Assembly: GCF_003597395.2 (NCBI RefSeq) | Contig: NC_133778.1 | Location: 16,159,696-16,223,695, forward strand | DNA: 64,000 nt | Source: Chelonoidis abingdonii | Taxonomy: Eukaryota > Chordata > Testudines > Testudinidae | Direction: 5' to 3' | In this document: positions 11,241-22,798 of the stretch, piece by piece | Layout of the letters: every line of letters begins with the position of its first letter | How positions within the stretch are numbered: the stretch's first letter is position 1 | Translations under genes and position numbers: made by a program | Notes under the pieces: model-generated | Told to the model about the DNA's origin: nothing | Seen by the model: the letters and a program-made list of their open reading frames with translations, nothing else | The model's database searches: none

Positions 11241-12240
11241 AACACCGCAAACAGGGTTCATAAATGTAAACCATGAGTAGGTTGGACAGTATCCTTTTCC
11301 CCCTCAGGGTCTTAGGTCCAGCAACCCAAAAGTCCCTTTCACGTGCCCGACCCTTCTCTGCACCTCACTCATAGTTGCTGTCCTTGGTCAGTGCAGACCC
11401 AGAGCTGACCTCCCACCCTGTGTGGGGTAAAGAGATTTCTCACTTGCTCTGCTGCTTGGGCACTCGCTCACCACCCCTCTCCGCTGGCCAGATGTCTGCG
11501 CACGCTGGTCACCCTGCTGATTGCTTAGTGTGCCTCTCCACCCCACTCATCCACCAGCTGACTGTCAGTCGCCTTTTACTGCTACCTGCCTCTCTGCTGT
11601 GATATCTGCATGTGAGTCTCACTATTTTTAGCTCTTTGGAGGCTAGGCAGAAACACTGCCCCAGCTCAAGGGATTCCAGCTTTGATTAGGCATTTAACAT
11701 AACAAAGAGGCTCCTAACAAAGCCTATTTAGCTCTATTCTTTGAATAGTCAAGAGAAACATGGTTAACCCAGCCTAGGGAGGACCCATGAGGGTATGTAG
11801 CTTCCTAGCCAGAGATACCTGTCACCACCCCTCTTACTTTCATATGGCTCTAACATTCAAGCCCCTGACTTAACGAGGCTCTTTCAACTGAGGGTGACAA
11901 GTTAAGCACAGTCATTTGGGACAGGTTAAGCACAGTCCAGCTTTCCTGTATTCCTACAATAATTACAACATTAGTAACCATATTTCACTACCCCTGCATT
12001 CAGTACTAAGGTGATTTGTACCCAACACCAGCCAAAGTTGATCACTTTTTGCTGAATATGTAAGCAGAGCAGGAGCAAACTGTATTTACATAAATGCACC
12101 CAAGTCTCTACACCTCCCAGATAGCTGTCAGGGAAGCATTAATTCAGACCCTGCTTACACAATAAAATGTGTGTGTAAGTGTATATAAAGGGAGACAGTA
12201 GTTTCTGTGTAACTTTGGATACGTAGGTGACATACCCTAT
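11240..12240. other. Unclassified, probably repeat-derived sequence
   Basis: There is no gene, crystallin exon or long frame. The block carries pyrimidine-rich stretches (11370-11600) and looks like part of a retroelement terminal region, but I could not define ends. Confidence 0.35.
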
Positions 12241-12695
12241 ATCCACCGCCACTCCGTGTTTGAGTCTAATCAATAAAGTGTAGTGTTGCTATACGACAAA
12301 TAAAGATACCTGAGTGACAAAGTCTGGAGCTGAACTTGGGAAGCCAAGTGGAAAGAGGTCTAGGAGAAAATTCCAGCACCTCCCTCACAAGTGTATTATG
12401 CGGATAAATACATTAAAGAGAGTGAAGCACTTTGAGATCTATTGATGAAAAGCTCTACATAAGAAATTGGCATTAACTGGTTACCAACTTCAAGCCAATA
12501 CAGAACTTGACATTAAGGGCTTAGCTAGACAAGGAAAATCTGCACCAGTCCAACTACATCAATCTAATTGTACCAGCACAAACCTCTAAGGTCAAACATT
12601 ACAGCAGCACAAGTCCTGTCCATATGAGCTTGATTTTAAGTTCATAAATTCAATCTAACATTCTACTGGACCCATAAGCCACCATTACACCACAA
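12240..12695. repeat. 5' flank of duplicated crystallin unit C
   Basis: This matches 3900-4371 upstream of gene B (for example CAAATAAAGATACCTGAGTG against the B copy near 3958). The homology is interrupted at 12696 by an inserted element and later by further elements, and resumes before exon 1 of C at about 16680. Confidence 0.65.
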
Positions 12696-13624
12696 TCTGT
12701 GTTCCCTGTAAGCTGCGCTCTTGGGCGGCCACACAGGAGAGAATTAAGAGCTGCCCAGTTGATAGCAGAGCGTGCACAGTCGGCAGCATGTGTTCAGGGC
12801 CCCTCCCCTCACATTGCTCCATCCTGCAGCTGCTCCTGGGACCTTCCTTCTGGCTGCACAGAGCAGGAGGTGGGGAAAGGAAGAGGCTGCTGATGTCAGG
12901 GTGTCCCCCTCCCCACACCCCTGTACCCCATCTCCACAGAGCAGGGCAGAGGGGACAGCCTGGCTCAGGAGGACTGGAGCTGCTGTGGTCTGAGTGGTGA
13001 ATGGCTGCCAGAAGAGTGCCTTTCTTAAAGAGACAGTGCACTATTTCTGAGATTTCCCCAGCAGTCAGACAGTCTCTCTCCCCCCTGCCCCCTGCACCCC
13101 ATCTCCGTAGAGCAGAGGAGGGGAAACAGGGCACAGGACAGAGCAGGAGAGCTTTCAGTGAGCGTCTCAAAGAGACAGCGCATGGCTTTCCCTCGCAGCC
13201 AGCACACACAGAGAGTCAGTCAGTCAGTCAGTCTCTCTTTCTCACACACACAGACACACACACAGTCTTTTTCTCACTCACCTACCAACACATACTTGTA
13301 TTATTGTTGTTGTTACTTCTTGGTCCTTCCTGTAATGCACATATATTCTCCATAATTTTATTCTTTCAAAGCGTTATTTTAGAGTTTTGACTTGTCTATT
13401 TCATCGTTTTTATTTCTCTTATACTTAAATTTAATTCTTTGAGTAGTGAGTTCTAAAATGTCTAACCTGTCCTGGCTGGTGTAATTATACCTATAGTAAC
13501 TTTTTAAAAATATGTATTATATTTAGGATTTTGTTTCCACTGGTGGCGCACATAGGCACATTCTTCAGTGCACATGAGAAAATTTATTCCGCACCTGGAT
13601 GGAAAAAATTAGAGGGAACATGGA
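12696..13624. mobile_element. DNA-transposon-like insertion with inverted ends
   Basis: The block is about 930 bp. Its left end is TCTGTGTTCCCTGTAA and the complement of its right end is TCCATGTTCCCTCTAA. CCACAA is repeated at 12690-12695 and 13625-13630. The homologous site in unit B (around 4366, CTCCACAATAG) is unoccupied. The 174-codon minus-strand frame inside (12685-13209) is compositional and resembles no family I know. The element also holds CAGT and CA microsatellites (13217-13265). Confidence 0.65.
13217..13265. repeat. (CAGT)n / (CA)n microsatellites
   Basis: Five CAGT-type units are followed by CT-rich sequence and CA dinucleotides, all inside the 12696-13624 element. Confidence 0.8.
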
Positions 13625-13769
13625 CCACAATAGATGTAAAATGTTTTTTGTATCTAGAGTACTATTTCATATTTCAATTTCCCAGGGAATAACGTTACCT
13701 CAATACCTCACAAAACAAAACTGAACAGGTCAAACAGAATCTTTGAGATGCTGGATGTTAACATATACA

Positions 13770-15320
13770 ATGGGAAAAGAAGCCAACTTTTACACAGCAC
13801 AAATAATGTAACACAAATCACCACCTATCAGTCAGCGTACAGTGTCCCTGAACAGCATCACCACCCAATCAGTTAACATGGCAAAAGCCAACAGGGATGA
13901 GTCCTTCGAGGAATCAGTAAAGAGTGGAAGGCACTGATTGAGGCTGGCCCACTCAGAGTGAGGAAGACTTTTTCCAGCCCTTCTCCGCTGAGGTAGTGGA
14001 GAGAGCACTGAGCTACATGAAAGCAGGAAAACCATGTGGCCATAACAAGATTTCCACGAAAATTCCTGTTAAAATTTGATAAGCAGAGCATAAAATGGCA
14101 GCCAATTTTCACATCCAGTGTCATCCAAGAGGACAAGATGGCTATGCTATGGCAGAAAGCTCGGATGCTAACTACACCAAAACAAGGAAAGAACCATTCC
14201 CTTTCAGCTGTCTGATATCACTCTGAGCTGTGCTTCCAAACTTCTGGAGTGACTAATTCTACAAAGGATCATGCTCACATTAGAGCAGGCTCTAAGTGAT
14301 GACAAGTCAGGTTTCAAACCTAGCAGGAGAACTTAGGACCAAGTTCATTCTCTTACCACCTATATAGAAAATGGTTTTCTACCAAAAGAAAAAAAAATGA
14401 CGGGCTGTGTTTCCTGACTTGACGGCACACTGGCTTGTTGGTCGAGATGTCAAAGATGTTACTTTGATGTATTGTTATGGCTATAGAAATGATGCTTCAA
14501 AACAGACAGTTCCAAGCAGTGCTAGGAAATAAACTGAGCACATAGAGGAGCCAGAAGAACAGGTTCCCTCAGGAGGTCCGTTCTTGCCCAAACATGTTTC
14601 CAAAAAATCTGTCTCCAGCTATCCCAAGACCATTCAAGTATGCAGATGACATCCACCTTGCTTCAAGAGACAGAGATTTCAGAAAGGTTGAGGACAACCA
14701 GAACAAGACATGCAGCCATCAGTGGTGACTGCAGGAAGCGGGGACTGAAGCCCAGCATGTCAAAAAATGTGTTGTCATGCTTTCACATCAATCAAACCAA
14801 TGCTTCATGAGAACTCAACATCTCCTTGAATGAAGAGTGATTGGCACACGACACAAAGCCAGTATACCTACAAGGAACTCTAGCTCACACACTCACCTAT
14901 AAAGATAACATCACTAAGAGAGCTCAGGAAATTAGCAGCAGAAATGGCCTCTTAGATAAGCTTGCAGGCTGAAGTTAAGGAGCTAATGCACAAACACTGC
15001 ACTGTGCTGTGCTAACCCTCTGCTATTCAGCTGGAGAATACGGTGCTCCTGTGTGGCTAAACTCTCCCCAGTCAAAGCTAGTTGATGTGCAATTGAAACA
15101 AATGATGAGAATAATAGGGACTACGAGACCAGCAAACACCAGGTGGCTGTCAGTCCTCTCTAACATCCCACCTCCTAACAGGGAACACTGTAACATTGCA
15201 GTGAAGAACCTCCTTGACACAATCCAGGCGATAACCACAACTGCCACTTTTCAAACATATTTGGGAGGTGCCTCGCCACTGACACATCAGCAGAAGATCA
15301 ATATGGTTTAGGTTACAAAA
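13770..15320 (+). mobile_element. Degenerate non-LTR retrotransposon (reverse transcriptase)
   Basis: Near 14625-14690 one frame reads RPFKYADDIHLASR, the YADD catalytic box of a reverse transcriptase. Near 14010-14045 is a KAGKPCG-like segment in the position of the conserved upstream RT motif. The frame at 15009-15311 (starts MLTLCYSAGEYGAPVW) resembles the RT C-terminus of jockey-like LINEs. The frame is broken many times, so it is inactive. It lies in the extra DNA that separates the two halves of the 5' flank of gene C. The clade is not assigned. Confidence 0.7.
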
Positions 15321-15364
15321 CACTAGGACAATGTCACACTGTGGCAAGCAGAATGGGAACGAGC

Positions 15365-15385
15365 TTCTCTCTCTCTCTCTCTCTA
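15365..15385. repeat. (CT)n microsatellite
   Basis: About ten uninterrupted CT units. Confidence 0.85.
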
Positions 15386-15639
15386 AGAAATTTCTCTTGT
15401 CACACAGACTGCCAGGCTTCAGGCTGCCATGCTATCCATGGTACAAGCTCAACCATTTCAGATGTGAGGTGGTGAGGAGTGACCACACCTGGGGACTCCG
15501 AACAGCTCTGTGTGGCTGCATATGGGGATAGCTGCTGCCCACCTACTGAACAGTTGCTCATCTCATGCTGGTCTCTCAGGAGGCCATTCCACTCTCTATA
15601 TTGCTGTGACATTAGAAGTGTAATATAATATCTCATTGA

Positions 15640-16660
15640 AAGATGACAGGGCCAGAAAAAGTTAATTAACTCAGACTGACCTGACCCATGGCCGAACTTC
15701 AGAAACTGGTTAGGAAGATATGTAAATGAATAGAGCTTTGAAATACAAGTCTGCATTGTTAGAGGTAGAAGGGTAGGTGCTTGCTCAGGTCTTGTGATGT
15801 AAGTAAACAAGTCTCGTCTATTGCTCTAACTTTGATCAAAAAAGGAGTATTAACATTTAGGAAAACACTTGAGTGAAATAGTATTATTGTCTATATGTCT
15901 CTTTGAAGATTCTGAACTATTTAATGGATAAATTACACTGTGCTATTTGCCAAGATGTTTGGGAGAAGGAGAGTTAAGCCTATTGTTTTCTCAGGCCAAA
16001 AGGCTGCTGGAAATGTATAAGAACCTTGGGACACGATGCTTCTTCATCTCAGATCTGCTTTGGGTTTCAAGAGGGGGAAACCTTAAGCCATAAGGATTCA
16101 GATCCCCAGTCATTGACTGGAGCCACACTGAATATAGACATTGGACTATAACCTATGGACTATTTCTAAAAGGACTTTTGGCAACTACAAGCTCATCTCT
16201 GCTATTTTTCTGAACCTTAAAAATTGAACTGAAGTCTGTACGTATATTGATCTTTTAACCAACGCTCTCTTCTTTTTAAATAAATTTTAGCTTAGTTAAT
16301 AAGAATTGGCTATAAGCGTGTATTTTGGGTAAGATCTAAGTTATCATTTGACCTGAGTCTGGGGCTTGGTTCTTTGGGATCAGAAGAACCTTTTCTTTTA
16401 TATAATGAGATAAGATTTTCAGTAATCATCATCATATCTGACATGTGTGTCTGGATGGAGGCCTAAGGCTGGGTACTTTAAGGGAACTGCATTGTTTGGA
16501 CATCTGAGTAACCAGTGAGGTAATATAGAAGTTGTTTTGTGCTGTCTCCATAAATCTTAAGTATTGGAATATCCACCAGCTTCTGGGGTTTGTTTGTCCC
16601 ATTCTGTTTGCAGTTCACCCTGATTGAATCACCTCAGCTGGTTCCCAAGGGCAGCTACCG
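15640..16660 (+). mobile_element. Solo-LTR-like block
   Basis: It starts near TGACAGGGCCAG and contains TATAAGAACC near 16016 and AATAAA near 16279. It is absent from the matching flank of gene B. These are features of a retroviral-type LTR, but I could not prove a TSD or a CA end. Confidence 0.42.
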
Positions 16661-17113
16661 AATGGCTAAAACACGTGTAATGTCTACCTAAGCCCTTTTG
16701 ACATTATTTTTGACATACACATTTCTGTTTTTATCTCCCTACTTACTTTCTACTTTGTTGTTTGAACCCTCTGCTGTCTTTATTGTACAGTGTACTTCTG
16801 CGTTCACTAATAATAATGCAACTGTTATACAAAAGGATTGTGATGGCATCGACATCCAGTCCCCTCTGTCACTGGGCCAGAAGTTTCTCTCTTCTCCTGA
16901 ATTATGTTGTCTTCAATGTAAAAATGGCTGTGCTGACAGATCCAGGGCCCAGAACTGGTCACTAATAACAACAGGAATATAACCTGTTCCCAACTACACA
17001 AAACCAATGGACAGTAGTACAAAGAGCGAATAAGACCCCCATATCACGAGCTGGCTCTATGAACAGAAAAAAGACTTTTGTTAACGTGTGCACGCTTAGC
17101 GCTGATTGTGAGG

Positions 17114-17123
17114 TATAAAAAGG
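17114..17123 (+). promoter_or_regulatory. TATA box of crystallin C
   Basis: TATAAAAAGG lies 58 bp before the exon 1 ATG, exactly as in gene B. The promoter is still intact although the coding frame is broken. Confidence 0.72.
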
Positions 17124-17901
17124 CAGTTGCCCAGCTGGAGTGCTATGGCTTGCAGCCTGAATCCAGCTATGATGGGAAAGGTAAGAAAAACCCCTCTGGA
17201 CCGGATTGTTTGGTATGCCAGACTGAAGCCAGGGACCTGACTCTCCTCTCATTTACATCAGAGTTAGTCTGTTGATGTCAAAGGAGTTACTCCAGGTCTA
17301 TACCAGTAGGAGAGGAGAATCAAGAATGCAGAGCTAAGGGACCTACTGCCTCTATTAGTCCCTGCATATTAATCTCTCAGAGCGCAATTGTTCGTTCACT
17401 TACACTTGTGTAAATGAGGATCAATTCCACTGAAGTCACAAGAGTATATCAATTTATCATCACTATGAGTAAAATGTAAGTCCCAGCCACTTCAGGCTTA
17501 GTATGCTGGATGGAGAGAAATTGGAATGCCAGGATGCAATCATACTGTATACGATGTCACTGAAAACTCTGCCGTTTGTTTCTCGCACTAGATCACCCTT
17601 TTCGAGGACAGAAACTTCCAGGGCCGCTCCGTTGAGTGCAGCAGCGACCGGCCAGATTTTCAAAGTCAATTCAGCCGCTGTAACTCCGTCCTTGTGGAAA
17701 GTGGCTGCTTCATGCTCTATGAATGTCTCAACTTCCAGGGACAGCAGTTCTTTCTGAAACAGGGGGGATTACCCTGACATGCAGTCTGAGGGTTTCAGCA
17801 CCTCCATTAAGTCCTGCCGGATGATCCCACCTGTGAGTTCGATTTTGCTTCTCTTTTTTTAATTACAAAAATGGTAACATTGCCCAAGCCACTGTCAGAA
17901 G

Positions 17902-18136
17902 CAGGGCCAACTCCAGGCACCAGTACAACAAGTAGGTGCTTGGGGTGGCCGACGGAGAGAGGTGGCACGTCTGGCTCTTCAGGGGTGGATCCCTCAGTCC
18001 CTCTCGGATGGAAGGACCGGCTGCCGAATTGCTGCTGAAGAACGAAGTGCCAGCGGTGGAGCTGCCGCATATCGCAGCTTTTTTTTTTTTACCCCCCTCA
18101 CCACTTGGGACAGCAAAAACACTGGAGCCAGCTCTG
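17902..18136. mobile_element. hAT-type MITE in intron 2 of crystallin C
   Basis: The element is 235 bp with ends CAGGGCCAACTCCAGG and, on the complement, CAGAGCTGGCTCCAGTG. The flanks GTCAGAAG (17894-17901) and GTCATAAG (18137-18144) match at 7 of 8 positions. Gene B at the same intron position reads ATCATAAG with no insertion, which gives the empty site. Confidence 0.85.
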
Positions 18137-18393
18137 GTCATAAGGTTCTTATTTGATCATTTTCAGCTTAGCTACCGAGTACTGAAAATGAGAACTAATT
18201 TCTTCCTACTAGTGGTCATCCCTCCAGGATAGCTGAGAGGGACATTCCAGGGAAAGAATAGGAAACCTTCCACTTCTGCTCCAGGCCTGGATGCAGCTCT
18301 CCTTTGATTAAGTGTATGGACAGTAAATGACAAAATACTTTGAGTTAAGAAGGGAAAATGTTTCTATAACTTCTGGAGATTTGGAGTTACACT

Positions 18394-18483
18394 GGGCCCA
18401 CTCCCCTTACACTGGTGTAAAATAAGGGAGTAACTCACTGATGCCCACAGAGTTACATCAGCATGAGGGGAGAATGGGGCCCC
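18394..18483. repeat. Palindromic MITE-like repeat
   Basis: The left arm GGGCCCACTCCCCTTACAC is complementary to the right arm ending GGGGAGAATGGGGCCC, around a GTGTAA/TTACA core. It lies in intron 2 of gene C. Confidence 0.5.
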
Positions 18484-19184
18484 AATATTTTCTGTAACGC
18501 TTTAGAATGAAGTCACTTCTTGGTCTCCTTGATTCTGGGGCCGCTGAAGCCTGGAATAGCACCCAGGAGAACTCGGCATAGCCTAGGAGACCACTGTGCT
18601 TACTGAGGGTTGGCCAGCATTGTACATTCTAGCCCCGCCCCTTCTTGCACGTGGATGGGCTCCCTCCTCCTCACCCTAGACATGCTCCCTGCACCGAGGG
18701 GGGAAGTCATGGCTCATGTAGGTCTGAGTCAAATGGGTGGATGTGCTGCCTTTGCAGCATTCAAGGATTCCCCTCCTGTGGGGAGCAGAGGCAACTTTAA
18801 GGGCCAAGGACCCCAGGTAGCCAGCCGGCTGTGGTTACTTTATTATCCTGTCTCATTTTCTGTCACAGCACAGGGGCACCTACCGGATAAAGATCTATGA
18901 CAAGGAGGATCACAGAGGCAACATGGTCGAGTTAACCGAAGACTCGCCACAAGTCATGGACCAGCTACGCTCCCCCGAGATGCTCTCTTGTTCTGTGCTG
19001 GAGGGGTACTGGATCCTTTACGAATTGCCAAAATACAGAGGCCACCAATACCTGCTGAGGGCAGGGGAGTACAGGAGATTCAGCGAGTGGGGTGCTATGA
19101 GTGGCAGAGTCGGCTCTTTGAGACGTGCCACTGACCTTTACTGAATCAAGACGCATTTTGCCTGGAAGGGTCTCAATGAATCAA

Positions 19185-21110
19185 ATGCTTTAGCAACCAT
19201 TGCGCCCTCAGTGTGCTGTTTTAAGTGTACTAAGGGGAACGTCGGGGCTTGTTCTGTGTTCTTGGGCTACAGTATCATCTTCTGAACCAAAATTAGTTCC
19301 TCATCTTTCCCTGCCCTCCCCCAGCATTGCATAGCTACTTCCAACATAAAGTGCTCAACGCGAAACACAGGGCTCCGGCCTAGGCAGCCACACAAGGGAT
19401 TACAGGAGCACGAGGCTCCAACCCAATCACCTCCACAGCTGTGCCGACCTTACTCAAAATGCAGTGTGCAGGACATGTAGTAGGAGCTGAACCATAGAGT
19501 GAAACATGCAGGACTTGGACCAAAGAGAGGCGGTGGGAGGACTGTAACCATCAGCTACCATCTAGATCATAGTCCTCCAGCCTCCCCCCTTACCAGAGAT
19601 TTGGAGCTAGGGCTGAGGGGGCCCTGGGAGTATCACCAGGGAGCAGCAGCCGGAGCTCCCTCAGCCACCAAGCATGGAGCAGGCAGAACTGGGCAACCAG
19701 CTGATGGCAGGAATCAGCCACAGTCCCCTCCCAGCTCTCCCCCAAGCCAAGGTCTGAGCCTCGGGCCCGAGAGTTACCTGAGCACCGATCCAGTGCAGGG
19801 CTGGATTAACTAGCCATCGGCACTACAGGCCTGGGTCAAGGGTCCCAGCTCCTGGAATTATCTGATTACACTGAAACCTCCTGTTTGTAACCAAAGCTGA
19901 AGTTTCTGGCCCAGAGGGATGTAAAGCAAAGCTTGAAAGTATGACTTGGGTGGAACCAATGCAGAGACGTCTGCCTAAGTTGGCAGCCAGCCTGAAACAA
20001 TAGATTTAAACAATGCACCTCAATGTGATGTCAACTGCAGGAGCCACCAGCGCCAGCCCAGCAGAGGACTGTGGGAAGCAGGAATAGAAATGCTGCAGGC
20101 CCAGTCCACCCGACCAAGCAGATGACCTGGAGCCTGGGGGAGAGTTTTTGGAGCTCCACAACCTCTACCCCTGTATCTCAGGGTAGGAGGGACAAAGAAC
20201 CCCCCATTGTCCCTGAGGGTGGAGGGCCTTTGTTCCCATTCCTGGGGGAGGGGAGGACCCCATGCTGTTGTTCCTGTCTCTTTTGGTGAGGAGCCATACA
20301 GAGCGTTTCCCGGGCTGGTGGAGGGGGCGCCATGCAGCACTCGCCAGCCACACCAGCAGCATATGGACTTTGGATCCAAAGACACCGTTACATACAGCGA
20401 GATGCATTCTGATCCTTGGCTCTTCATGAGCAGGGATGAAGGGTCACTGTTCTGGAAAGACTAATCTGTATATTGATTATGAAGGTGTGCGAGGGACAAG
20501 ATTAAATACGGAGGAAAAGAGCAAAGGCAATGAGACATCCAGTTCTAGCCTGCCCTCCACGGCTACAGTACAGTCCTCTTATGGAGACACCAAAAGTGAG
20601 GCAGAGCTGAGCGTCTGCACATAGATCCAAGACACAAGTTCCTTTGTCAGTGAGAGAAGCTCAGCATTGTAGCAGGCCTCCAGTAAAAAGTGCTAGACAG
20701 TATCATCTCCAGTGGCCTGTTGGCAGTGTGTTGTACCGTCATATGGGAGATGACTTCAATAGAAATCTCTAGACAGACTGCCCAAAACCTGTTGGCATTC
20801 CGGAAGCAATCAGCATGGCCTCTGTGGGACAGCATGAGGCTCTGATCCAGCAAAGCACTTAAGCGTGTGCTTAACTGAAGTTCATAGATATTCCTACAGA
20901 GAAAGTTAAGCATGTGCTTAAGTGCTGTGCTTGCTTGGAGCCTGTCAGGGGGTTCACTCAGCAGTGGGAGCACCTCTTTATGGCTACATCTGGGGATCAG
21001 CTCACACCTGGTGCAGTACTCACACTGTGAGTCCGCTCTCTCTCTCTTCATGACTTGGCCCTTCTGCAATGTCACTATAGTCCCCTGCCTCCTTCCACGG
21101 CATCAATGTC
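19185..21110. repeat. 3' flank of duplicated crystallin unit C
   Basis: This is homologous to 1020-2370 and 6267-7560. No gene is present. It includes a palindromic MITE at 20837-20943. Confidence 0.65.
20837..20943. repeat. Palindromic MITE (CAAAGCACTTAAG type)
   Basis: The arms 20837-20876 and 20904-20943 are inverted copies around CAAAGCACTTAAG and CTTAAGTGCT. A second copy lies at 53998-54110, with partial ones near 28700, 28990 and 52190. Confidence 0.7.
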
Positions 21111-21118
21111 CCTCCAGA

Positions 21119-22798
21119 CAAGGTGACCATATTTCCCTATGCTAAAGATGGGACACCTGGTAAAATTACTCATATTCAAGCCAGTTCAACAGTAATCAAT
21201 CAGAACTATGTAGTACGAACATTCAAATTAACATCAAGTTGACTGAACCCCCTGTGAAAAAGAAATTCTGTGTAGCTAGAGTCTTTTTATTTACCATCTT
21301 ATCTTTAAGGCTTTAGCGTTCACACAGGGAGAGGTGACATACACCTACCCAACAAGGAGAGGTGACAGACACACACACACGCCTCTCTCAACAGGGCGGT
21401 GACCAACTGATCGACCTTCCCTGCCCTGTGCTCTCCGCCCTCCAAGCCTGGCTGGACCCCCAGGACGGACCTTCCTCTCTTGGTCCCTGGCACCACATCT
21501 TCCCAAGGCAACAGGTGGTGGAGGGGGCACACTCCCCTCGCTCCCCCACCCCAATTTCTGTGAGGGTTCACATCAGAATGTGGCCAGCAGCAGTCTTTCA
21601 GTGCTGTGCAGGAAGGAAGGGATAGGAGCTGCTTCCAGCCACAAGGCAGGAGGTGCTGGGAAGGGATGACCTGGCCCAAGTCTTTGCAGAGCTCATCTTT
21701 TCCACACCTATTTTCCTCTGTTTCTGGAAGCAGCTCCTGTCCCTTCCTGCTCACAGTGTCAAGAGGCAGCAAACACTTCTAGGCTGCTGCTGGCCACTGA
21801 CATAACCCACCCGCCTCTTGTCCCCCAGCTACAGCCCAGGCAGGAAGGGGTTAAGCCCCACAGATGCATTGTGCACCAGGGACCATGAACCTTACTGCAG
21901 GGGTTTCAGCAAACCCAGCCAGAGAGGGGGCTCAGCAGGGAAGGGTGCCCAGTGGATGGAGCAGCCCCACAATCCTTGGGGGCAGGACCCAGGGTGGGAG
22001 AGGGGAGCAGGTGAAGAGAAAGCCTGCAGAGTCAGGGCATGAACTGGCTGGAAATCACTTCCCCTACCACCACCACTCCAGAGCTTAGCTGAGGGGTGGA
22101 GAGGCTACCCCCTGCCAGGGCTGTGCAGGGCTTTAGCACACACAGGGCTTGGCTCCTCTTGGCCAGCCTCCTGGGCCAAAGGGTCTTGGGCTTTCCTGGG
22201 GCACTGGCCCAGCCACATGCAGTGAGGGAAGAAAGGAGCCTGCCGACCAAGCTGTTGGTAAGCTGAGTGCTCTGACCAAGTGCTGGTTCTCCACACAGCG
22301 CTGGAGCAGGATGCATCCCAACAGGAAGGATGCGGAGGAGCAGCAGGGCTGGGAGAGGCAGGTAAAGGGACCAAGCAGAGAGAGGGAGCATGTAAAGGGT
22401 CAACCGGTGGGCAGCACAGGATACACATAACCAGCCACTGCCTGCACTCACCAGCCACCACAGCTCACAGTGCACAGCCAGTGCTGGCTGGAAACAGGAC
22501 AAGGCCCTCCTGGCCGAGAGCCAGCACGCAACAGGAGCTGCGCTGATGGCCCAGCAGAGACTGGTTTTGTGCACGGCAGCTTTGCCCTACCACCATCATC
22601 GGCCACTGGACCCACCCACCGCTCATGAGTGATCAGCTGCTGAGCAGGGATCTGGCCAGCAGCAGGACCCACCAGTATTGATTGGGGGGAGACAGAAAAT
22701 ATGGACAATTTGTACATTTTTAAGAAAAAGTCAGGATACCTGCAGGAAGACTTAAATATGGGAATGTCCCTTTAAAAACAGGACACCTGGTCACCCTG
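21119..22798. mobile_element. 1.7-kb hAT-type element with empty site in unit A
   Basis: The left end is CAAGGTGACCATATTTCCC. The complement of the right end is CAGGGTGACCAGGTGTCC. CTCCAGA lies directly before and after the element. The homologous DNA of unit A near 2370 reads CCTCCAGACCAGCTGTCTGG without the insertion. I recognise no transposase in the interior, so the element appears non-autonomous. Frames inside it are therefore not annotated as genes. Confidence 0.75.

Larger units (their letters stand above)
17172..19144 (+). pseudogene. CRYG: Gamma-crystallin C, frameshifted in exon 2
   Basis: Exons are 17172-17180 (MGK), 17592-17832 (241 nt instead of the 240 in gene B) and 18869-19144 (91 codons, open to TGA). 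The splice sites are intact. Against gene B there is one extra A at about 17761 (AAACAGGGGGG against AAACGGGGGG). It shifts the frame and makes TGA at 17775-17777, so translation would stop in Greek key 2 after about 64 residues. Exon 2 also has YECLNFQG where B has YERPNFQG. The poly(A) signal position reads AATCAA (19179-19184). Exon 3 is clean and could encode keys 3-4, beginning [17 protein letters not shown] and ending ATDLY. Intron 2 carries a hAT-type insertion. It is most likely a young pseudogene. A single-base assembly error is possible, but the poly(A) change argues against a healthy gene. Confidence 0.85.

Noticed and set aside
12685..13209. 174-codon minus-strand frame
   Set aside because: It lies in a GC-rich mobile element, has no domain, and overlaps low-complexity sequence.
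15009..15311. 100-codon frame as a possible host gene
   Set aside because: It resembles the C-terminal part of a LINE reverse transcriptase and follows a broken RT.
22032..22574. 180-codon minus-strand frame
   Set aside because: It lies inside the 21119-22798 element, several overlapping frames are open on both strands, and no domain is visible. The composition explains it.
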